Positions 1 to 10,872 of a DNA stretch of 64,000 nt are shown here, piece after piece. A program made the position numbers and the translations under genes. How positions within the stretch are numbered: position 1 is the first letter of the stretch; each line of letters opens with the position of its first letter. Under the pieces are notes generated by a model, which saw nothing but the letters and a program-made list of their open reading frames with translations, searched no databases and was not told the DNA's origin. The DNA comes from Pirellula sp. (GTDB lineage: Bacteria > Planctomycetota > Planctomycetia > Pirellulales > Pirellulaceae), in the NCBI GenBank assembly GCA_021300155.1, contig JAJTID010000015.1, positions 58,470 to 122,469 of the forward strand, given 5' to 3'.

Positions 1-389
1 CCATGGCCAGTATGCAATATCTTTCCGAGTCCCTCGGCGCGATAACCATGCGACTTCAAATATTGTCCCAGCGTCACCGCATTCGGTGCAGCATTTCGGA
101 AGTGTGTTGGCAGATCGTAGATGCCGATCGTTTGCGGTCGAAGACTCGTCATCAGCGAGTTTCGCGAGGGTGAACATACCGCTTGATTGCAAAACGCTCT
201 TTCGAAGAACACACCACGCGCCGCCAACTTATCAATATTCGGCGTCTTGGCTAGCGTGTCGCCAAAGCAACCGATCGCCGGTTTTAAATCATCCACACAA
301 ATGAGCAACACGTTGGGATGACTAGCCGAACAAACGGAAGTCGTTTGCAGAACGTACAGAAGTACAACAAGGGAGAGTAATTGCTTCAC
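1..389 (-). CDS. Sulfatase (iduronate-2-sulfatase-like), N-terminal part, truncated by window start
   Basis: Manual minus-strand translation from GTG at 389: VKQLLSLVVLLYVLQTTSVCSASHPNVLLICVDDLKPAIGCFGDTLAKTPNIDKLAARGVFFERAFCNQAVCSPSRNSLMTSLRPQTIGIYDL...; contains the C-x-P-S-R formylglycine motif and DD metal ligands. Not in the ORF track. Confidence 0.88.
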   Translation of the reverse strand, partial: MKQLLSLVVLLYVLQTTSVCSASHPNVLLICVDDLKPAIGCFGDTLAKTPNIDKLAARGVFFERAFCNQAVCSPSRNSLMTSLRPQTIGIYDLPTHFRNAAPNAVTLGQYLKSHGYRAEGLGKILHTGH

Positions 390-585
390 GAAAAATCCCA
401 ACAAATGAGAGGCAAGAATGATCCGAGTCTCCTATTGTATCCGGAGCAAACCTACACAGATCATGCAATCAGAGCAAAATGGAATTGTCAATCACTTTCT
501 AAACGAGTGCGACATTTAATCTGAAGAGAACTGCAAAAAACTTCATTCTGCCACATGGCACACTAAGGCAGCTAGGACTCGCGTC

Positions 586-1617
586 CTAATGCTTCTGCCG
601 CAGGAGGCCTGGCTTTACGTCCAGGCTCAAGTCATCAAGTTCACCAAGATCAATCCGTTCCCATGCTAGTGCTCCCATCACGGCATTGTCCGTACACAGT
701 TCGCGTGGAGCGATCTTTAGTTCAATCCCAGATCGATCGCAGGCGTTTTGTAATTGAACTCGAAAAAGTTGATTGGCTGCAACGCCACCTCCCACACACA
801 ACCGCTTGAGTCCGGTCTGCTTCAACGCTCGAATGCTTTTGCCGACCAAGCAATCGATGACTGCTTGCTGAAAGGAAGCTGCAATATCAGACCGTTCGTC
901 CGAAGAAAGCGTGATCGATCCCCAATCCGCTTTGCCAACCCCGGCGATTCGATAACGGACAGCCGTCTTCAATCCAGAAAAGCTAAAATTCAAAGTTGAA
1001 TGATCATCGAGCATTGGTCGTGGAAACGGGATCGCATCCGACCGACCTGTTTCTGCAAGCTTCGCTAGTTGAGGGCCCCCGGGAAAAGGAAGCCCGAGCA
1101 TGACGGCAACTTTATCGAACGACTCGCCCGCCGCGTCATCGATCGTACCACCCAAATACTCCCAATCGGTGGCTGCATTGCATTGATACAAAGTTGTGTG
1201 ACCACCGCTCACAACAAATCCCACGCACGGAAAGATGCTTTCCCTTGCCCCCATGCCACATGCGTAGATGTGAGCTTGTACATGATTGATACCAACCAAA
1301 GGTTTCTGCCAAGCGACCGCGAGCCCTTTGGCTGCTGCCAGTCCGACCAAAAGCGAGCCGGGCAATCCTGGGTGTGTTGCTACAGCGATGGCTTCCAAGT
1401 CCGAGGGGGCAATCGCGGACTGTTTCATGGCGGTATCGATGACAGGCAGGATTCGCTCCAAATGCGCCCGTGCTGCGATTTCAGGAACCACCCCCGAGAA
1501 CTGTTGGTGCAATTCTTCCTGTGTTGCAATACATTCCCCCAACACTCGGCCATCGCGCGTGATAACCGCCGCCGCAGTCTCGTCGCATGTGGATTCGATC
1601 GCCAGCAAACATCTCAT
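586..1617 (-). CDS. tsaD: tRNA N6-adenosine threonylcarbamoyltransferase TsaD
   Basis: MRCLLAIESTCDETAAAV..., HVQAHIYA, GFVVSGGHTTLY motifs; start chosen at the internal Met (ORF track begins at 1665). Confidence 0.95.
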   Translation of the reverse strand: MRCLLAIESTCDETAAAVITRDGRVLGECIATQEELHQQFSGVVPEIAARAHLERILPVIDTAMKQSAIAPSDLEAIAVATHPGLPGSLLVGLAAAKGLAVAWQKPLVGINHVQAHIYACGMGARESIFPCVGFVVSGGHTTLYQCNAATDWEYLGGTIDDAAGESFDKVAVMLGLPFPGGPQLAKLAETGRSDAIPFPRPMLDDHSTLNFSFSGLKTAVRYRIAGVGKADWGSITLSSDERSDIAASFQQAVIDCLVGKSIRALKQTGLKRLCVGGGVAANQLFRVQLQNACDRSGIELKIAPRELCTDNAVMGALAWERIDLGELDDLSLDVKPGLLRQKH

Positions 1618-1859
1618 AGAACTATTATTTCTCTCAAAGCTCGGAACTCTTGCGTTTAGCAACAAATTGTAGAACGATTGTCTCTAATCGTTCTTCAATC
1701 CCAACTTTTAATCTGGACGATGCACTGGGCGTTTCGCAGGATATCTCGATCGACAAAGAATAGCAAGCGAGTCAATCTGTTTCAAAAATCGACTTGATGG
1801 CATGATTCGGATTACAATCGTCCTATCATCTTGTCACATTGTCCTAGGAGCCATTCATC

Positions 1860-4523
1860 TTGCGATCCACGTTGCCGTTTGTGCTTTGCAATCGCGTGTC
1901 ATTCCGCGTTACAGCGTTTGTTTTTTTGTTGCTATCATCGATCCTAGGTGGCAATAATGCGAGCCAACGCTTCGCTTTCGCGGGCGATCCTATGCAAGTG
2001 CTTCCATCCGACGATCGAGCGGAAGGGATTCAAACTCCGGCGGAGTACTTTGGTTTTGAAATAGGGTCACGCCATTTGCGGCACGATCAGGTCTACAGTT
2101 ACTTTCAATATCTATGCGAAGCGAGCGATCGCATGGTCGCGATCCCGTACGGACAATCGCACGGCAAGCGTCCCTTGGCCGCGTTTGCGATTACACATCC
2201 CGAGACGCTGGATCGCCTCAATTCGATTCAAAAGGAGAGAAGAAAGCTGACTTCAGGGATGCTCAAACACGCGCCCGAGGAATCGAAGTTGGTGATATAC
2301 ATCGGATACTGCGTTCATGGTGATGAAGCCAGTGCAATCAATGCTGCTCCTATCGTTGCTTATCATCTTTGTTCATCCAAATCGAATAAGGCTCTTGATT
2401 GGTTAAAGCAGGGCGTCTACTTGGTGGATCCAGCTTTGAATCCAGATGGTGTCGACCGATTTGCCAACTGGGCAAATGAGAATCGTGGCAAGTTTGCATC
2501 TCCGCTGAGTATCTCGCGAGAACACAACCAACCATGGCCAGGCGGAAGGACAAACTACTATTGGTTTGATTTGAATCGCGATTGGCTTCCGCTGGTACAT
2601 CCCGAAAGTCAAGGGAGAGTCAAATTGTTCCATCAATGGAAACCCAACGTCGTTCTCGATTTTCACGAGATGGGTGGCGCATCGACGTTCTTTTTCCAAC
2701 CTGGCATTCCAGCTCGTACCAACCCACAGACACCCAAACGCAACCAAGAACTCACGCGTCTCATGGCATTGGAACATGCGAAAGCAATGGACGAAGCCCA
2801 TGAACTTTACTTTACGGAAGAGCAGTTCGATGATTTCTATATGGGGAAAGGAAGCACTTTTCCCGATCTTCACGGAGCGGTCGGTATCTTGTTCGAGCAA
2901 GGAAGCACGAGAGGGTTGCGATTGATCAATGATGTCAGCAATCGTCACTTCCGAGATACCGTTGCGAATCAAGTCAGGACGACTATCTCGAGCCTCGAAG
3001 GAGCTAACAAACTAAAATCAGAACTCCTTGAGTTTCAACGCGATTTCTACGAACAAGCACTTCAGACGGCGCAGAAAGATGCATTGACCGGATACATTCT
3101 GACTGGAAGCCCTAGTCGAATTCAAGCTGCCAGAGCCCTCTTGAATCGGCATGCGATTCGAACCCACACTCCCACAAAATCGATACGACTGGGAGGAGCG
3201 ACGGTGGCGGTTGGCGAGTCGCTCGTCATCCCCACTGCGCAACCCGAGATTTCTTTTGTCCGCTCGTTGATGGAAACACGAGAAACCTTTGAAGAAAATT
3301 TATTCTACGATGTATCGACTTGGCACTTGCCGAGCGCATTGGATCTAGCGGTCCATCGACACGAAGCGGATTTTCCTGAAGACTGGCTCCTGGATACCGA
3401 AGCAACTTCGAATCCGGGACAACGAGTCGACATCGAGTGCGCAGGATACGCGATCCGCCCAGAAGAGTTATCAGCGCCAAGGCTCATCGCATCGTTAATG
3501 AAGATGGATGTCGATGTGCGAGTCAGCACGCTACCCATAAGAGATACAGAACAAGGAACGCCATGGCCGGCAGGGACATTTCTCGTTCTTCGGCAACCGA
3601 ATGAATCCAAGTGGAAGAAGATTCAGAAGTTGTTCGAACAACATGATGGTCGAGACGGAGTCGTGGTCAAACCGATCTTGTCCAGTATGACCAAATCGGG
3701 ACCGGATCTTGGATCTTCAACGGTGCGGAAGCTTCCGCGTTGCAATCCACTATTGGTTGTAGGGATGGGGACCACTGCAAACGACGCAGGTGCGGTTTGG
3801 CACTTCCTCGATACGCATATGGCTCAATCCGCCACTCTTGTCGACACCGCACAGTTTTCGGATGCCAAGCTAGATGATTTTTCTTGCGTCGTGTTGCCGA
3901 ACGGCACGTACTCTACATGGTCCGAACGGCAGGTGCTGCAATTGAAAGACTATGTCCGCAACGGTGGAACGTTGATTGCCATTGGCAGTGCGATTTCTTG
4001 GCTACAACAAAAGGAGATCATAGCACAATCTTCGAAACGGAGTTCCTCTGGCGATTCCGAGAAGTCGAGCAATGCTGGGGTAACTCGGTTTGCAGACGCG
4101 GCCGATGCAAAGGCATTGGAGACGATTGCAGGCGCTTTCTTTATGACGCGCATCGATTCGACGCATCCGATAGGTTTCGGTTTTCCGGACGAAGACGTTC
4201 CTGTTTTTCGAGACTCTGAGGATCGGTTTGAACTCCCCGCGAATCCTTACCAATTGGTGGCCAAGTATAGTGGAGTGATTTCGGGATATGTGAGTCAATC
4301 AAATCGAAGTCGATTGATATCCTCCGCTGCCGTTTGGGTTCACTCGACCGGCAAAGGACGAGCCATTCTCTTCTCAGACAACCCTGTCTTTCGTGGATAT
4401 GTTCGATCCTCCGAAAGATTTCTGACCAATGCTTTGTTGTTGGGGCCTATTGTCAGTATCCCTGCAGGTTCCAATCCAGGTTCTGCGAACGAAGAATCGG
4501 CGGAGGATGACGAAATCGAATAG
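1860..4523 (+). CDS. Secreted M14-family zinc carboxypeptidase-like protein
   Basis: HGDEAS zinc motif in YIGYCVHGDEASAINAAPIVAYHL, VVLDFHEMGG; N-terminal hydrophobic signal; TTG start. Confidence 0.8.
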   Translation: MRSTLPFVLCNRVSFRVTAFVFLLLSSILGGNNASQRFAFAGDPMQVLPSDDRAEGIQTPAEYFGFEIGSRHLRHDQVYSYFQYLCEASDRMVAIPYGQSHGKRPLAAFAITHPETLDRLNSIQKERRKLTSGMLKHAPEESKLVIYIGYCVHGDEASAINAAPIVAYHLCSSKSNKALDWLKQGVYLVDPALNPDGVDRFANWANENRGKFASPLSISREHNQPWPGGRTNYYWFDLNRDWLPLVHPESQGRVKLFHQWKPNVVLDFHEMGGASTFFFQPGIPARTNPQTPKRNQELTRLMALEHAKAMDEAHELYFTEEQFDDFYMGKGSTFPDLHGAVGILFEQGSTRGLRLINDVSNRHFRDTVANQVRTTISSLEGANKLKSELLEFQRDFYEQALQTAQKDALTGYILTGSPSRIQAARALLNRHAIRTHTPTKSIRLGGATVAVGESLVIPTAQPEISFVRSLMETRETFEENLFYDVSTWHLPSALDLAVHRHEADFPEDWLLDTEATSNPGQRVDIECAGYAIRPEELSAPRLIASLMKMDVDVRVSTLPIRDTEQGTPWPAGTFLVLRQPNESKWKKIQKLFEQHDGRDGVVVKPILSSMTKSGPDLGSSTVRKLPRCNPLLVVGMGTTANDAGAVWHFLDTHMAQSATLVDTAQFSDAKLDDFSCVVLPNGTYSTWSERQVLQLKDYVRNGGTLIAIGSAISWLQQKEIIAQSSKRSSSGDSEKSSNAGVTRFADAADAKALETIAGAFFMTRIDSTHPIGFGFPDEDVPVFRDSEDRFELPANPYQLVAKYSGVISGYVSQSNRSRLISSAAVWVHSTGKGRAILFSDNPVFRGYVRSSERFLTNALLLGPIVSIPAGSNPGSANEESAEDDEIE

Positions 4524-4597
4524 AATTCGTTTTGGCCCGTCGTTGTCTCGGGCTTTGAACACCTTTCTACACGCGAAGTCATGAATTCAACCTTTCG

Positions 4598-7500
4598 TTG
4601 ATACCTGGATCCAACATGCATACCACGTCGATGTGTTCATTAATGGAAGTCCCACGTTTCCAATGGCGAATTGTGCTTGTTGCAATAAGTGTCGTTTGTT
4701 TTGCCTTGGAACCGGTTTTGGCTGATCTAGTGCGGCCAGCCCCGGCGCTGGAACAACTGTTGAAGCAGACGCCAATAAACTCGCTGGTAAGCGAGATTCA
4801 ATCGCGTGGCAATCCGCAGAATGGTGCCTTGCTCTTTTACAAATCGGCAGCTGCATGTGCGCGATGCCATATAGGTGTGGATGGCGCACCGGCTGTTGGC
4901 CCCGAGCTTGGTAGTCTTCGAACATCCAGCGATTCAATACCGATCACGGAGGAGTATCTTGTTCAGTCGATGCTTTATCCCTCGAAAGATATTCGGCCGC
5001 CATTTCGTGTCGTCGCGTTTTTGACGGATGACGAGCAGACCATCGTGGGCAGCATCCTTAGAGAGGATAAAGAAAGTGTTGTCGTTCGCCCGATCAACGA
5101 CCTCACGAATTCAATCACTATCGAAACCGCAAAGATTGACGCGAGGAAAGATTCACCCCTTTCGATGATGCCTGATGGGCTCATCTCGTCGATGCGCGAT
5201 CAAGCCGAGTTCTTTGACCTGGCGGCCTATGTTTTCGAGGTGGTGCGTGGAGGTCGTGAGCGTGAAGAAGCATTAAAGCCAACTCCGCAACAGCTTGCGA
5301 TCAAGGAAGATTGGCTCGATCTCGATCATGCAGGAATCATCAAGAGCCTTGGCAAGAAAGACTTTGATTCTGGCAAATCGATTTTTCAAGGTTATTGCGC
5401 AGATTGTCACGGAACGGATGGGAATCGTCCTAGTTTGCCCACCGCCAGATCGTTTGGAACACAACCAATGAAATTCGGAGCCGATCCGTATCGCATGTTT
5501 ATGACATTGACGAAAGGGAACGGCTTGATGGGTAGCATGTCCCATTTGACACCTCATCAACGCTACGAGGTCATTCAGTACATCCGTGAAGCCTTCATGA
5601 AGCCATCCAATCAAGATTTCTTCAAGATCGATAGCAAGTACTTGGCCTCGCTACCGAAGGGAACGAAAGATGGTACCTATGTCGAGCCTGTAAAGAGAGA
5701 CTTTGGAGTTGCACTCGGCTCGCAATTGGATCGAACATTTGAGAGCGTATTGACCGCCAATCTTGAACCGTGGTCGATCGCCTACGATCTTCATTCCATG
5801 AACATCGCTGGTATTTGGAAGGAGGGCTATCTCGACGTACAAAATACTCAGCACGCTTTGCCTCGCGGGGAAGGTACCGTGTCCCCTTCAAGTCCGATGG
5901 AGATTGGTTTTCAGGGTTGGGAGTGGGGCCATGATGGCACACTCAAGTATGATCGGACCGATTTGTTACCCCGAGGTCCGATGCCGGCGAAATGGATGGA
6001 GTACAAAGGATATTATCAGGCTGGCAAGCAATTGGTGATGAGCTATTCGATTGACGGTAGGCCGATCCTAGAGATGCCAACACCTCTTCCGCGTTCTGCT
6101 GGATTGAGGCGTACATTAGAGATCGGCGCTGGAAAAGAATTGGTATTAGCGATCGTGGATTGGGGGGCTGCGACTCCCGCTTCTCTCCAATCGCAGCTAT
6201 CCAATGAAGTTACCAGGACCGCTGTGATGGCAACCGCTTCGATCCCAAGTCCCAACTCGACCGCGAAGAATTTGTTCGCTTTTGTTTCGAGCCAACATGC
6301 AAGATTGCAACTGAAATTCGACGACCAACAACATCTCGTCTTGACGATACCCAAAAGCGAATCGACTTACATCATCGATGTATGCGTTGCGATGGATGTT
6401 GCCAACATGGACGCTGAGGAATCGAATCGTCTGAGCGTTGAGCAAGTGCTTTCCACTGTGGTTCAACCCAGTCGATTTGTGCAAGAGACGCGTACTGTTT
6501 GGCCGGATGTGCTGGAGACAGTGGGTTATCGTGGACTGGAACCCGATGGGTACGCGTTAGATACGCTAACGATTCCAACGAGTAGTGCCTCGAACACTTG
6601 GTTTCGAACGGCTGCATTGGATTTCCTATCCGATGGGCGGATGGTGGTTTCGATGTATGGCGGCGACGTTTGGTTCGTGTCGGGCATTGATGAAAGCTTA
6701 TTGAACTTGAAGTGGAAACGCTTTGCATCGGGGCTTTATGAACCGCTCGGGCTCAAGGTGGTTCAAGATGCGATCTACGTTACATGCAAAGACCGCATCG
6801 TTCGATTGCATGATCGGAACGGAGATGGCGAAGCCGATTTTTACGAGAACTTTAGCGACGATACCGATGTGTCGGTGAACTTCCATGCATTCAACTTCGA
6901 TTTGCAGACGGATCCTGACGGATACTTTTATTACGCCAAAGGTGGGCATGGTGCCGACTACGCGATTCCAGGCTCGATATTGCGAATCTCACCGGATGGA
7001 AAGAACCGTGAAGTGTTTGCAACTGGATTCCGCGTCCCGAATGGTATGGGAGCATTACCGAATGGCATGATGACTTGTAGCGACAATCAAGGGCAATGGA
7101 TGCCTTCGTCCAAGATCAATTTACTTAAACCACGTGGGTATTATGGTTGGTCACCGACGTACGATGGCAAGGGAAAGTGGTCGGCCGATGGAGGCAAGAT
7201 CGATATCAATAAAATAGTGCCACCCACTACATTCGATCCGCCTTTGGTTTGGATTCCGCACGACATTGACAATTCGTCGGGCGGGCAAGTATTTGTGGAT
7301 GATGCGCGTTGGGGGCCTTTGGCTGGGCGATTGTTGCACACGAGCTTTGGCAAGGGATGGTTATCGTATTTGATGATGCAGGAAGTCGAGGGAGTTAACC
7401 AAGCGGCCATCGTACGATTACCATTTGATTTTCGAACGGGCATTATGCGAGGGCGAGTGAATCCAAAGGATGGTCAGTTGTACGTGGTTGGATTGCAAGG

Positions 7501-7930
7501 TTGGAATGGCAGCGGTCGCCTCGGATTGCAGGAGAGTGGCATTCAGCGGCTTCGCTATACAGGGAAACCATGGCGAATGGTGACGGATGCACTCGTCGAG
7601 CACGATTTGTTAAAGCTCCGTTTCAACTTCGCGATCGATCCAAAATCCATCCTTGAACCTAATGCCGTCAAAGCGATTCAGTGGAACTACAAATGGCAAG
7701 CGTCCTACGGATCGGAGCGGTATTCACCGACGACGGGAGCTATTGGAACGGATGTGTTACAAATCGATAGGATTGTTGTGGGCGACGACGGCAAGAGTGT
7801 TACGATCCATTCCAAGGATGTGCGGCCTGTCGATCAGCTTCAGTTGCGCCTACGACTGCGTGGCGAGGATGGGGAGTTGTTTCAAGAGGAAGTGCTTTGG
7901 ACAATTCACAAAGTCCCCACGCGTCGCTAG
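4598..7930 (+). CDS. Large secreted multiheme-type c cytochrome/beta-propeller protein (planctomycete type)
   Basis: Two CxxCH heme motifs (CARCH, CADCH) followed by a propeller-like region (FRTAALDFLSDGRMVVSMYGGDVWFVSG..., RNGDGEADFYENF). Confidence 0.75.
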   Translation: MIPGSNMHTTSMCSLMEVPRFQWRIVLVAISVVCFALEPVLADLVRPAPALEQLLKQTPINSLVSEIQSRGNPQNGALLFYKSAAACARCHIGVDGAPAVGPELGSLRTSSDSIPITEEYLVQSMLYPSKDIRPPFRVVAFLTDDEQTIVGSILREDKESVVVRPINDLTNSITIETAKIDARKDSPLSMMPDGLISSMRDQAEFFDLAAYVFEVVRGGREREEALKPTPQQLAIKEDWLDLDHAGIIKSLGKKDFDSGKSIFQGYCADCHGTDGNRPSLPTARSFGTQPMKFGADPYRMFMTLTKGNGLMGSMSHLTPHQRYEVIQYIREAFMKPSNQDFFKIDSKYLASLPKGTKDGTYVEPVKRDFGVALGSQLDRTFESVLTANLEPWSIAYDLHSMNIAGIWKEGYLDVQNTQHALPRGEGTVSPSSPMEIGFQGWEWGHDGTLKYDRTDLLPRGPMPAKWMEYKGYYQAGKQLVMSYSIDGRPILEMPTPLPRSAGLRRTLEIGAGKELVLAIVDWGAATPASLQSQLSNEVTRTAVMATASIPSPNSTAKNLFAFVSSQHARLQLKFDDQQHLVLTIPKSESTYIIDVCVAMDVANMDAEESNRLSVEQVLSTVVQPSRFVQETRTVWPDVLETVGYRGLEPDGYALDTLTIPTSSASNTWFRTAALDFLSDGRMVVSMYGGDVWFVSGIDESLLNLKWKRFASGLYEPLGLKVVQDAIYVTCKDRIVRLHDRNGDGEADFYENFSDDTDVSVNFHAFNFDLQTDPDGYFYYAKGGHGADYAIPGSILRISPDGKNREVFATGFRVPNGMGALPNGMMTCSDNQGQWMPSSKINLLKPRGYYGWSPTYDGKGKWSADGGKIDINKIVPPTTFDPPLVWIPHDIDNSSGGQVFVDDARWGPLAGRLLHTSFGKGWLSYLMMQEVEGVNQAAIVRLPFDFRTGIMRGRVNPKDGQLYVVGLQGWNGSGRLGLQESGIQRLRYTGKPWRMVTDALVEHDLLKLRFNFAIDPKSILEPNAVKAIQWNYKWQASYGSERYSPTTGAIGTDVLQIDRIVVGDDGKSVTIHSKDVRPVDQLQLRLRLRGEDGELFQEEVLWTIHKVPTRR

Positions 7931-7983
7931 TTTATCGCTTCCGCAGATATACTGATTCTCTCCTTAATATGAGCCAATAGATC

Positions 7984-9006
7984 ATGTTTCATGATGTTTC
8001 GATTCCCGACCCAACGATTGTTCTCGATCATCTCGAGGCCTTCAGACGTTCGAAAACGATGTTTGCAGCGGTGGATCTCGGAGTCTTCGATACTTTGGGC
8101 GACGGATGCGTAGACGGTGATGCTTTGGCAAACCAGTTAGGTTGCAATGCTGACGCAATGCGAACGCTATTGGAAAGTTGCGTTGCGATCGGATTGATTC
8201 AAAGGTGCGAGAAAGGTTTTCAAAATACGGCTGTAGCCCGAACCTATCTTTGTTCGGACAGTCCTAGGAGGATGACTGGGTACATTCAATACTCCAACGA
8301 TGTCATGTGGAAGATGTGGGGAAATCTCGAAGATGCGATTCGAGACGGATCGCATCGCTGGAAGCAGACGTTTGGGTTTGACGGTCCCATTTTTTCACAC
8401 TTCTTTCGAACGCCCGAAGCGATGGATGAGTTCCTGATGGGAATGCATGGCTTTGGAATGATCACATCTCCTCGCATCGTGGAGTTATTCGATCTTTCCA
8501 AATTCGAAAGATTGTGTGATTTAGGTGGTGCGACAGGTCATTTGACAATTGCCGCTTGTCAACGCTACGAACGTTTGAAAGGGATTGTTTTTGATCTTCC
8601 CCATGCCTTGGGGCTGGCTCGACAAATGGTATCGGAAGCGGGTCTCGACAATCGCATTGATGTGGTGGGAGGCGACTTCTTTATGGATACTTTGCCGACG
8701 GCGGATCTCTATGCCTTGGGCCGTATTGTCCATGACTGGGATGAGCCCAAGATTCAGCAGTTGCTAGCCAAGATCTATGGTGCGTTGCCGGTCGGAGGTG
8801 GACTATTGATCGGCGAGAAAGTGCTTCACGAGGACCGAACTGGGCCACGATGGGCATTGATGCAGAGTTTGAACATGTTGGTGTGCACCGAGGGGAAAGA
8901 ACGATCGGGAGCAGAGTACGAGCGTCTCCTCCGCGAAGCTGGGTTTTCTAAAGTTAGCGTGGCTAGAACCCAAGTCCCGCTAGATGCGGTGATGGCCGTC
9001 AAGTGA
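7984..9006 (+). CDS. SAM-dependent O-methyltransferase (family 2-like, with dimerisation domain)
   Basis: N-terminal winged-helix-like segment; SAM motif CDLGGATGHLTIAACQRY; GRIVHDWDEPKIQQLL. Confidence 0.8.
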   Translation: MFHDVSIPDPTIVLDHLEAFRRSKTMFAAVDLGVFDTLGDGCVDGDALANQLGCNADAMRTLLESCVAIGLIQRCEKGFQNTAVARTYLCSDSPRRMTGYIQYSNDVMWKMWGNLEDAIRDGSHRWKQTFGFDGPIFSHFFRTPEAMDEFLMGMHGFGMITSPRIVELFDLSKFERLCDLGGATGHLTIAACQRYERLKGIVFDLPHALGLARQMVSEAGLDNRIDVVGGDFFMDTLPTADLYALGRIVHDWDEPKIQQLLAKIYGALPVGGGLLIGEKVLHEDRTGPRWALMQSLNMLVCTEGKERSGAEYERLLREAGFSKVSVARTQVPLDAVMAVK

Positions 9007-9277
9007 GTTCTCTTGAGGATCAGGATTTCGGCAAGGTGGCAGAGTTCTATTGGTCGAGAGGATGAATTTCTTAAAGGTCGATAGCACGGAGGTTTACTCT
9101 TCCTTGAAGCGACTTTTTTTGCGCCTCGTTACCCCAACCGTGCGAAGTGCTGTTTTTCTTCGCAATCTGCCCAATCCTATTGATCGATCCACGCTTACGC
9201 AAACTGTACGTTAGTAAAGGTGGCGATGGGGAAGAGAAGAAGGCGTAATTGCTGAAGAATCTCCTGGTCCACCTTTT

Positions 9278-9526
9278 TTGTCGATTAACGAACTACCACA
9301 CGTTTTGTGCGATGCTTCCAGATTGCTTGCAATGCCGGAAGATAACCTTGCGGCCAAAACAGTTCTTCAAGCAAAACTGATATCCACTGCAATTGAGTTG
9401 ATCAATAGTACGAGAAATCGAGAAGAATTGGGCAGAAATGGTCGTCGGTATGCCGAAGAGAACTTTTCGATTGGAGATATCGCAAATCGAAAAGTCGAGT
9501 TCATTAAGCGTGCCGGTTGTTCATGA
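9278..9526 (+). pseudogene. C-terminal remnant of a GT4-like glycosyltransferase
   Basis: 82 aa ending ...ELINSTRNREELGRNGRRYAEENFSIGDIANRKVEFIKRAG, typical of a glycosyltransferase C-terminus; upstream 9007-9277 has no matching N-terminal domain; its stop overlaps the rfbB ATG (ATGA). Confidence 0.5.
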
Positions 9527-10593
9527 GCATTTTAAGTAAGCGAGTCATCCTAACCGGTGGGGCGGGGTTTATTGGGGGGAATTTGGTTCGGCATATGCTG
9601 CGTGCTGGGTACCATGTTTTGAACTTGGACAAGCTGACGTATGCCGGGAATTTGAACTCACTGGCCGACTGTAAAGGCCATCCAAACTATTCGTTTCGGC
9701 AAGTGGATATCTGTGACGTAGAAGCGTTAGCCTCTGCGTTTCAAGACTTTCGTCCGAGTGCGGTTATGCATCTCGCTGCAGAAAGCCATGTCGATCGGTC
9801 GATCGATTCGCCTGATACCTTTATCCGTACCAATGTCCTGGGCACATACCAACTGCTGCATCAGGCTCGCCTTTATTGGTCGAGTCTTCCTGAAGACCAA
9901 AAGAGTTGTTTTCGATTCCTGCACGTATCCACGGATGAGGTTTATGGTTCTCTCGGTGGTGAGGGGCTGTTCTCCGAAGAATCTCGGTACGATCCCCATT
10001 CTCCGTACTCGGCTAGCAAAGCTTCATCAGACCATCTCGTTCGGGCTTGGTCCTCGACTTACCATCTACCCGTGCTTATCACCAATTGCTCGAACAATTA
10101 CGGCCCTTACCAGTTCCCTGAAAAGCTGGTCCCTCTCGTCATCTTGCGTGCGACTCGCGGCGAGACCATTCCGGTTTATGGCCAAGGATTGAATGTTCGT
10201 GATTGGCTCCACGTGTCGGATCATTGCTTTGCATTGCAGACGGTTCTGGAGCATGGCGAATGTGGTGAGACATACAACATAGGTGGAAACAACGAGCTAA
10301 AGAATATCGAGGTCGTGCAGACTCTCTGCGATATCTTGGATCGGACCTATCCAGCAAAGAATGGAGAGTCTTACAAAAGCCTCATTCGATTTGTTCAAGA
10401 TCGGCCAGGCCATGACTTGAGATATGCGATCGATTCATCCAAAATTCGAACGAAGCTTGGCTGGCAACCTGAGTGGAGTCTGTCGTCAGGCTTTCAGCAG
10501 ACCGTAGAATGGTACTTGAGCAACAAGAGTTGGTGGGAATCAATACTCAATGGCAACTATCGCCTCGATCGGCTCGGAGTTGGAGGGAAATAG
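9523..10593 (+). CDS. rfbB: dTDP-glucose 4,6-dehydratase
   Basis: ILTGGAGFIGGNLVRHMLRAGYHVLNLDKLTYAGNLNSL..., HLAAESHVDRSID, STDEVYGSLG, YSASKASSDHLVRAW. Confidence 0.95.
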   Translation: MSILSKRVILTGGAGFIGGNLVRHMLRAGYHVLNLDKLTYAGNLNSLADCKGHPNYSFRQVDICDVEALASAFQDFRPSAVMHLAAESHVDRSIDSPDTFIRTNVLGTYQLLHQARLYWSSLPEDQKSCFRFLHVSTDEVYGSLGGEGLFSEESRYDPHSPYSASKASSDHLVRAWSSTYHLPVLITNCSNNYGPYQFPEKLVPLVILRATRGETIPVYGQGLNVRDWLHVSDHCFALQTVLEHGECGETYNIGGNNELKNIEVVQTLCDILDRTYPAKNGESYKSLIRFVQDRPGHDLRYAIDSSKIRTKLGWQPEWSLSSGFQQTVEWYLSNKSWWESILNGNYRLDRLGVGGK

Positions 10594-10645
10594 AGCCACG
10601 GAACTGCGTGGATCTTCACGGATGGGGTGCTTGTGTCGGCTCTTC

Positions 10646-10716
10646 AGGCCCGAAACGTTGTTTTTCGTAAGGTTCCGGTGGCTCACGCCACCGAAACCTT
10701 ACGATATGTCGGGCCT
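10646..10716. repeat. Nested inverted repeat (outer 8 bp, inner 16 bp with one mismatch)
   Basis: AGGCCCGA (10646-10653)/TCGGGCCT (10709-10716) enclosing CGTAAGGTTCCGGTGG (10666-10681)/CCACCGAAACCTTACG (10688-10703). Confidence 0.75.
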
Positions 10717-10764
10717 CCAGCCCTTACGGAAAATGTCGCTTCAGAACGCAAGTAGCGGTTGTGT

Positions 10765-10872
10765 CCCTCGCTCATGCGTCGGGTTATGATGCTTTGCAGG
10801 TCCCTCGGACACGCTCTCACGCTTCGGCTATCATGTTTTGTAGGTCCCTCGCTTACGCGTCGGGTTGGGATT
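10765..10872. repeat. Degenerate tandem CCCTCG...(G)TCGG(G)TT repeat block
   Basis: Units beginning CCCTCG at 10765, 10802 and 10846; the last is CCCTCGCTTACGCGTCGGGTTGGGATT. Confidence 0.6.

Noticed and set aside
1069-1659. 196-aa plus-strand ORF opposite tsaD
   Set aside because: Antisense shadow of a confidently identified conserved gene; sequence is low-complexity shadow coding.
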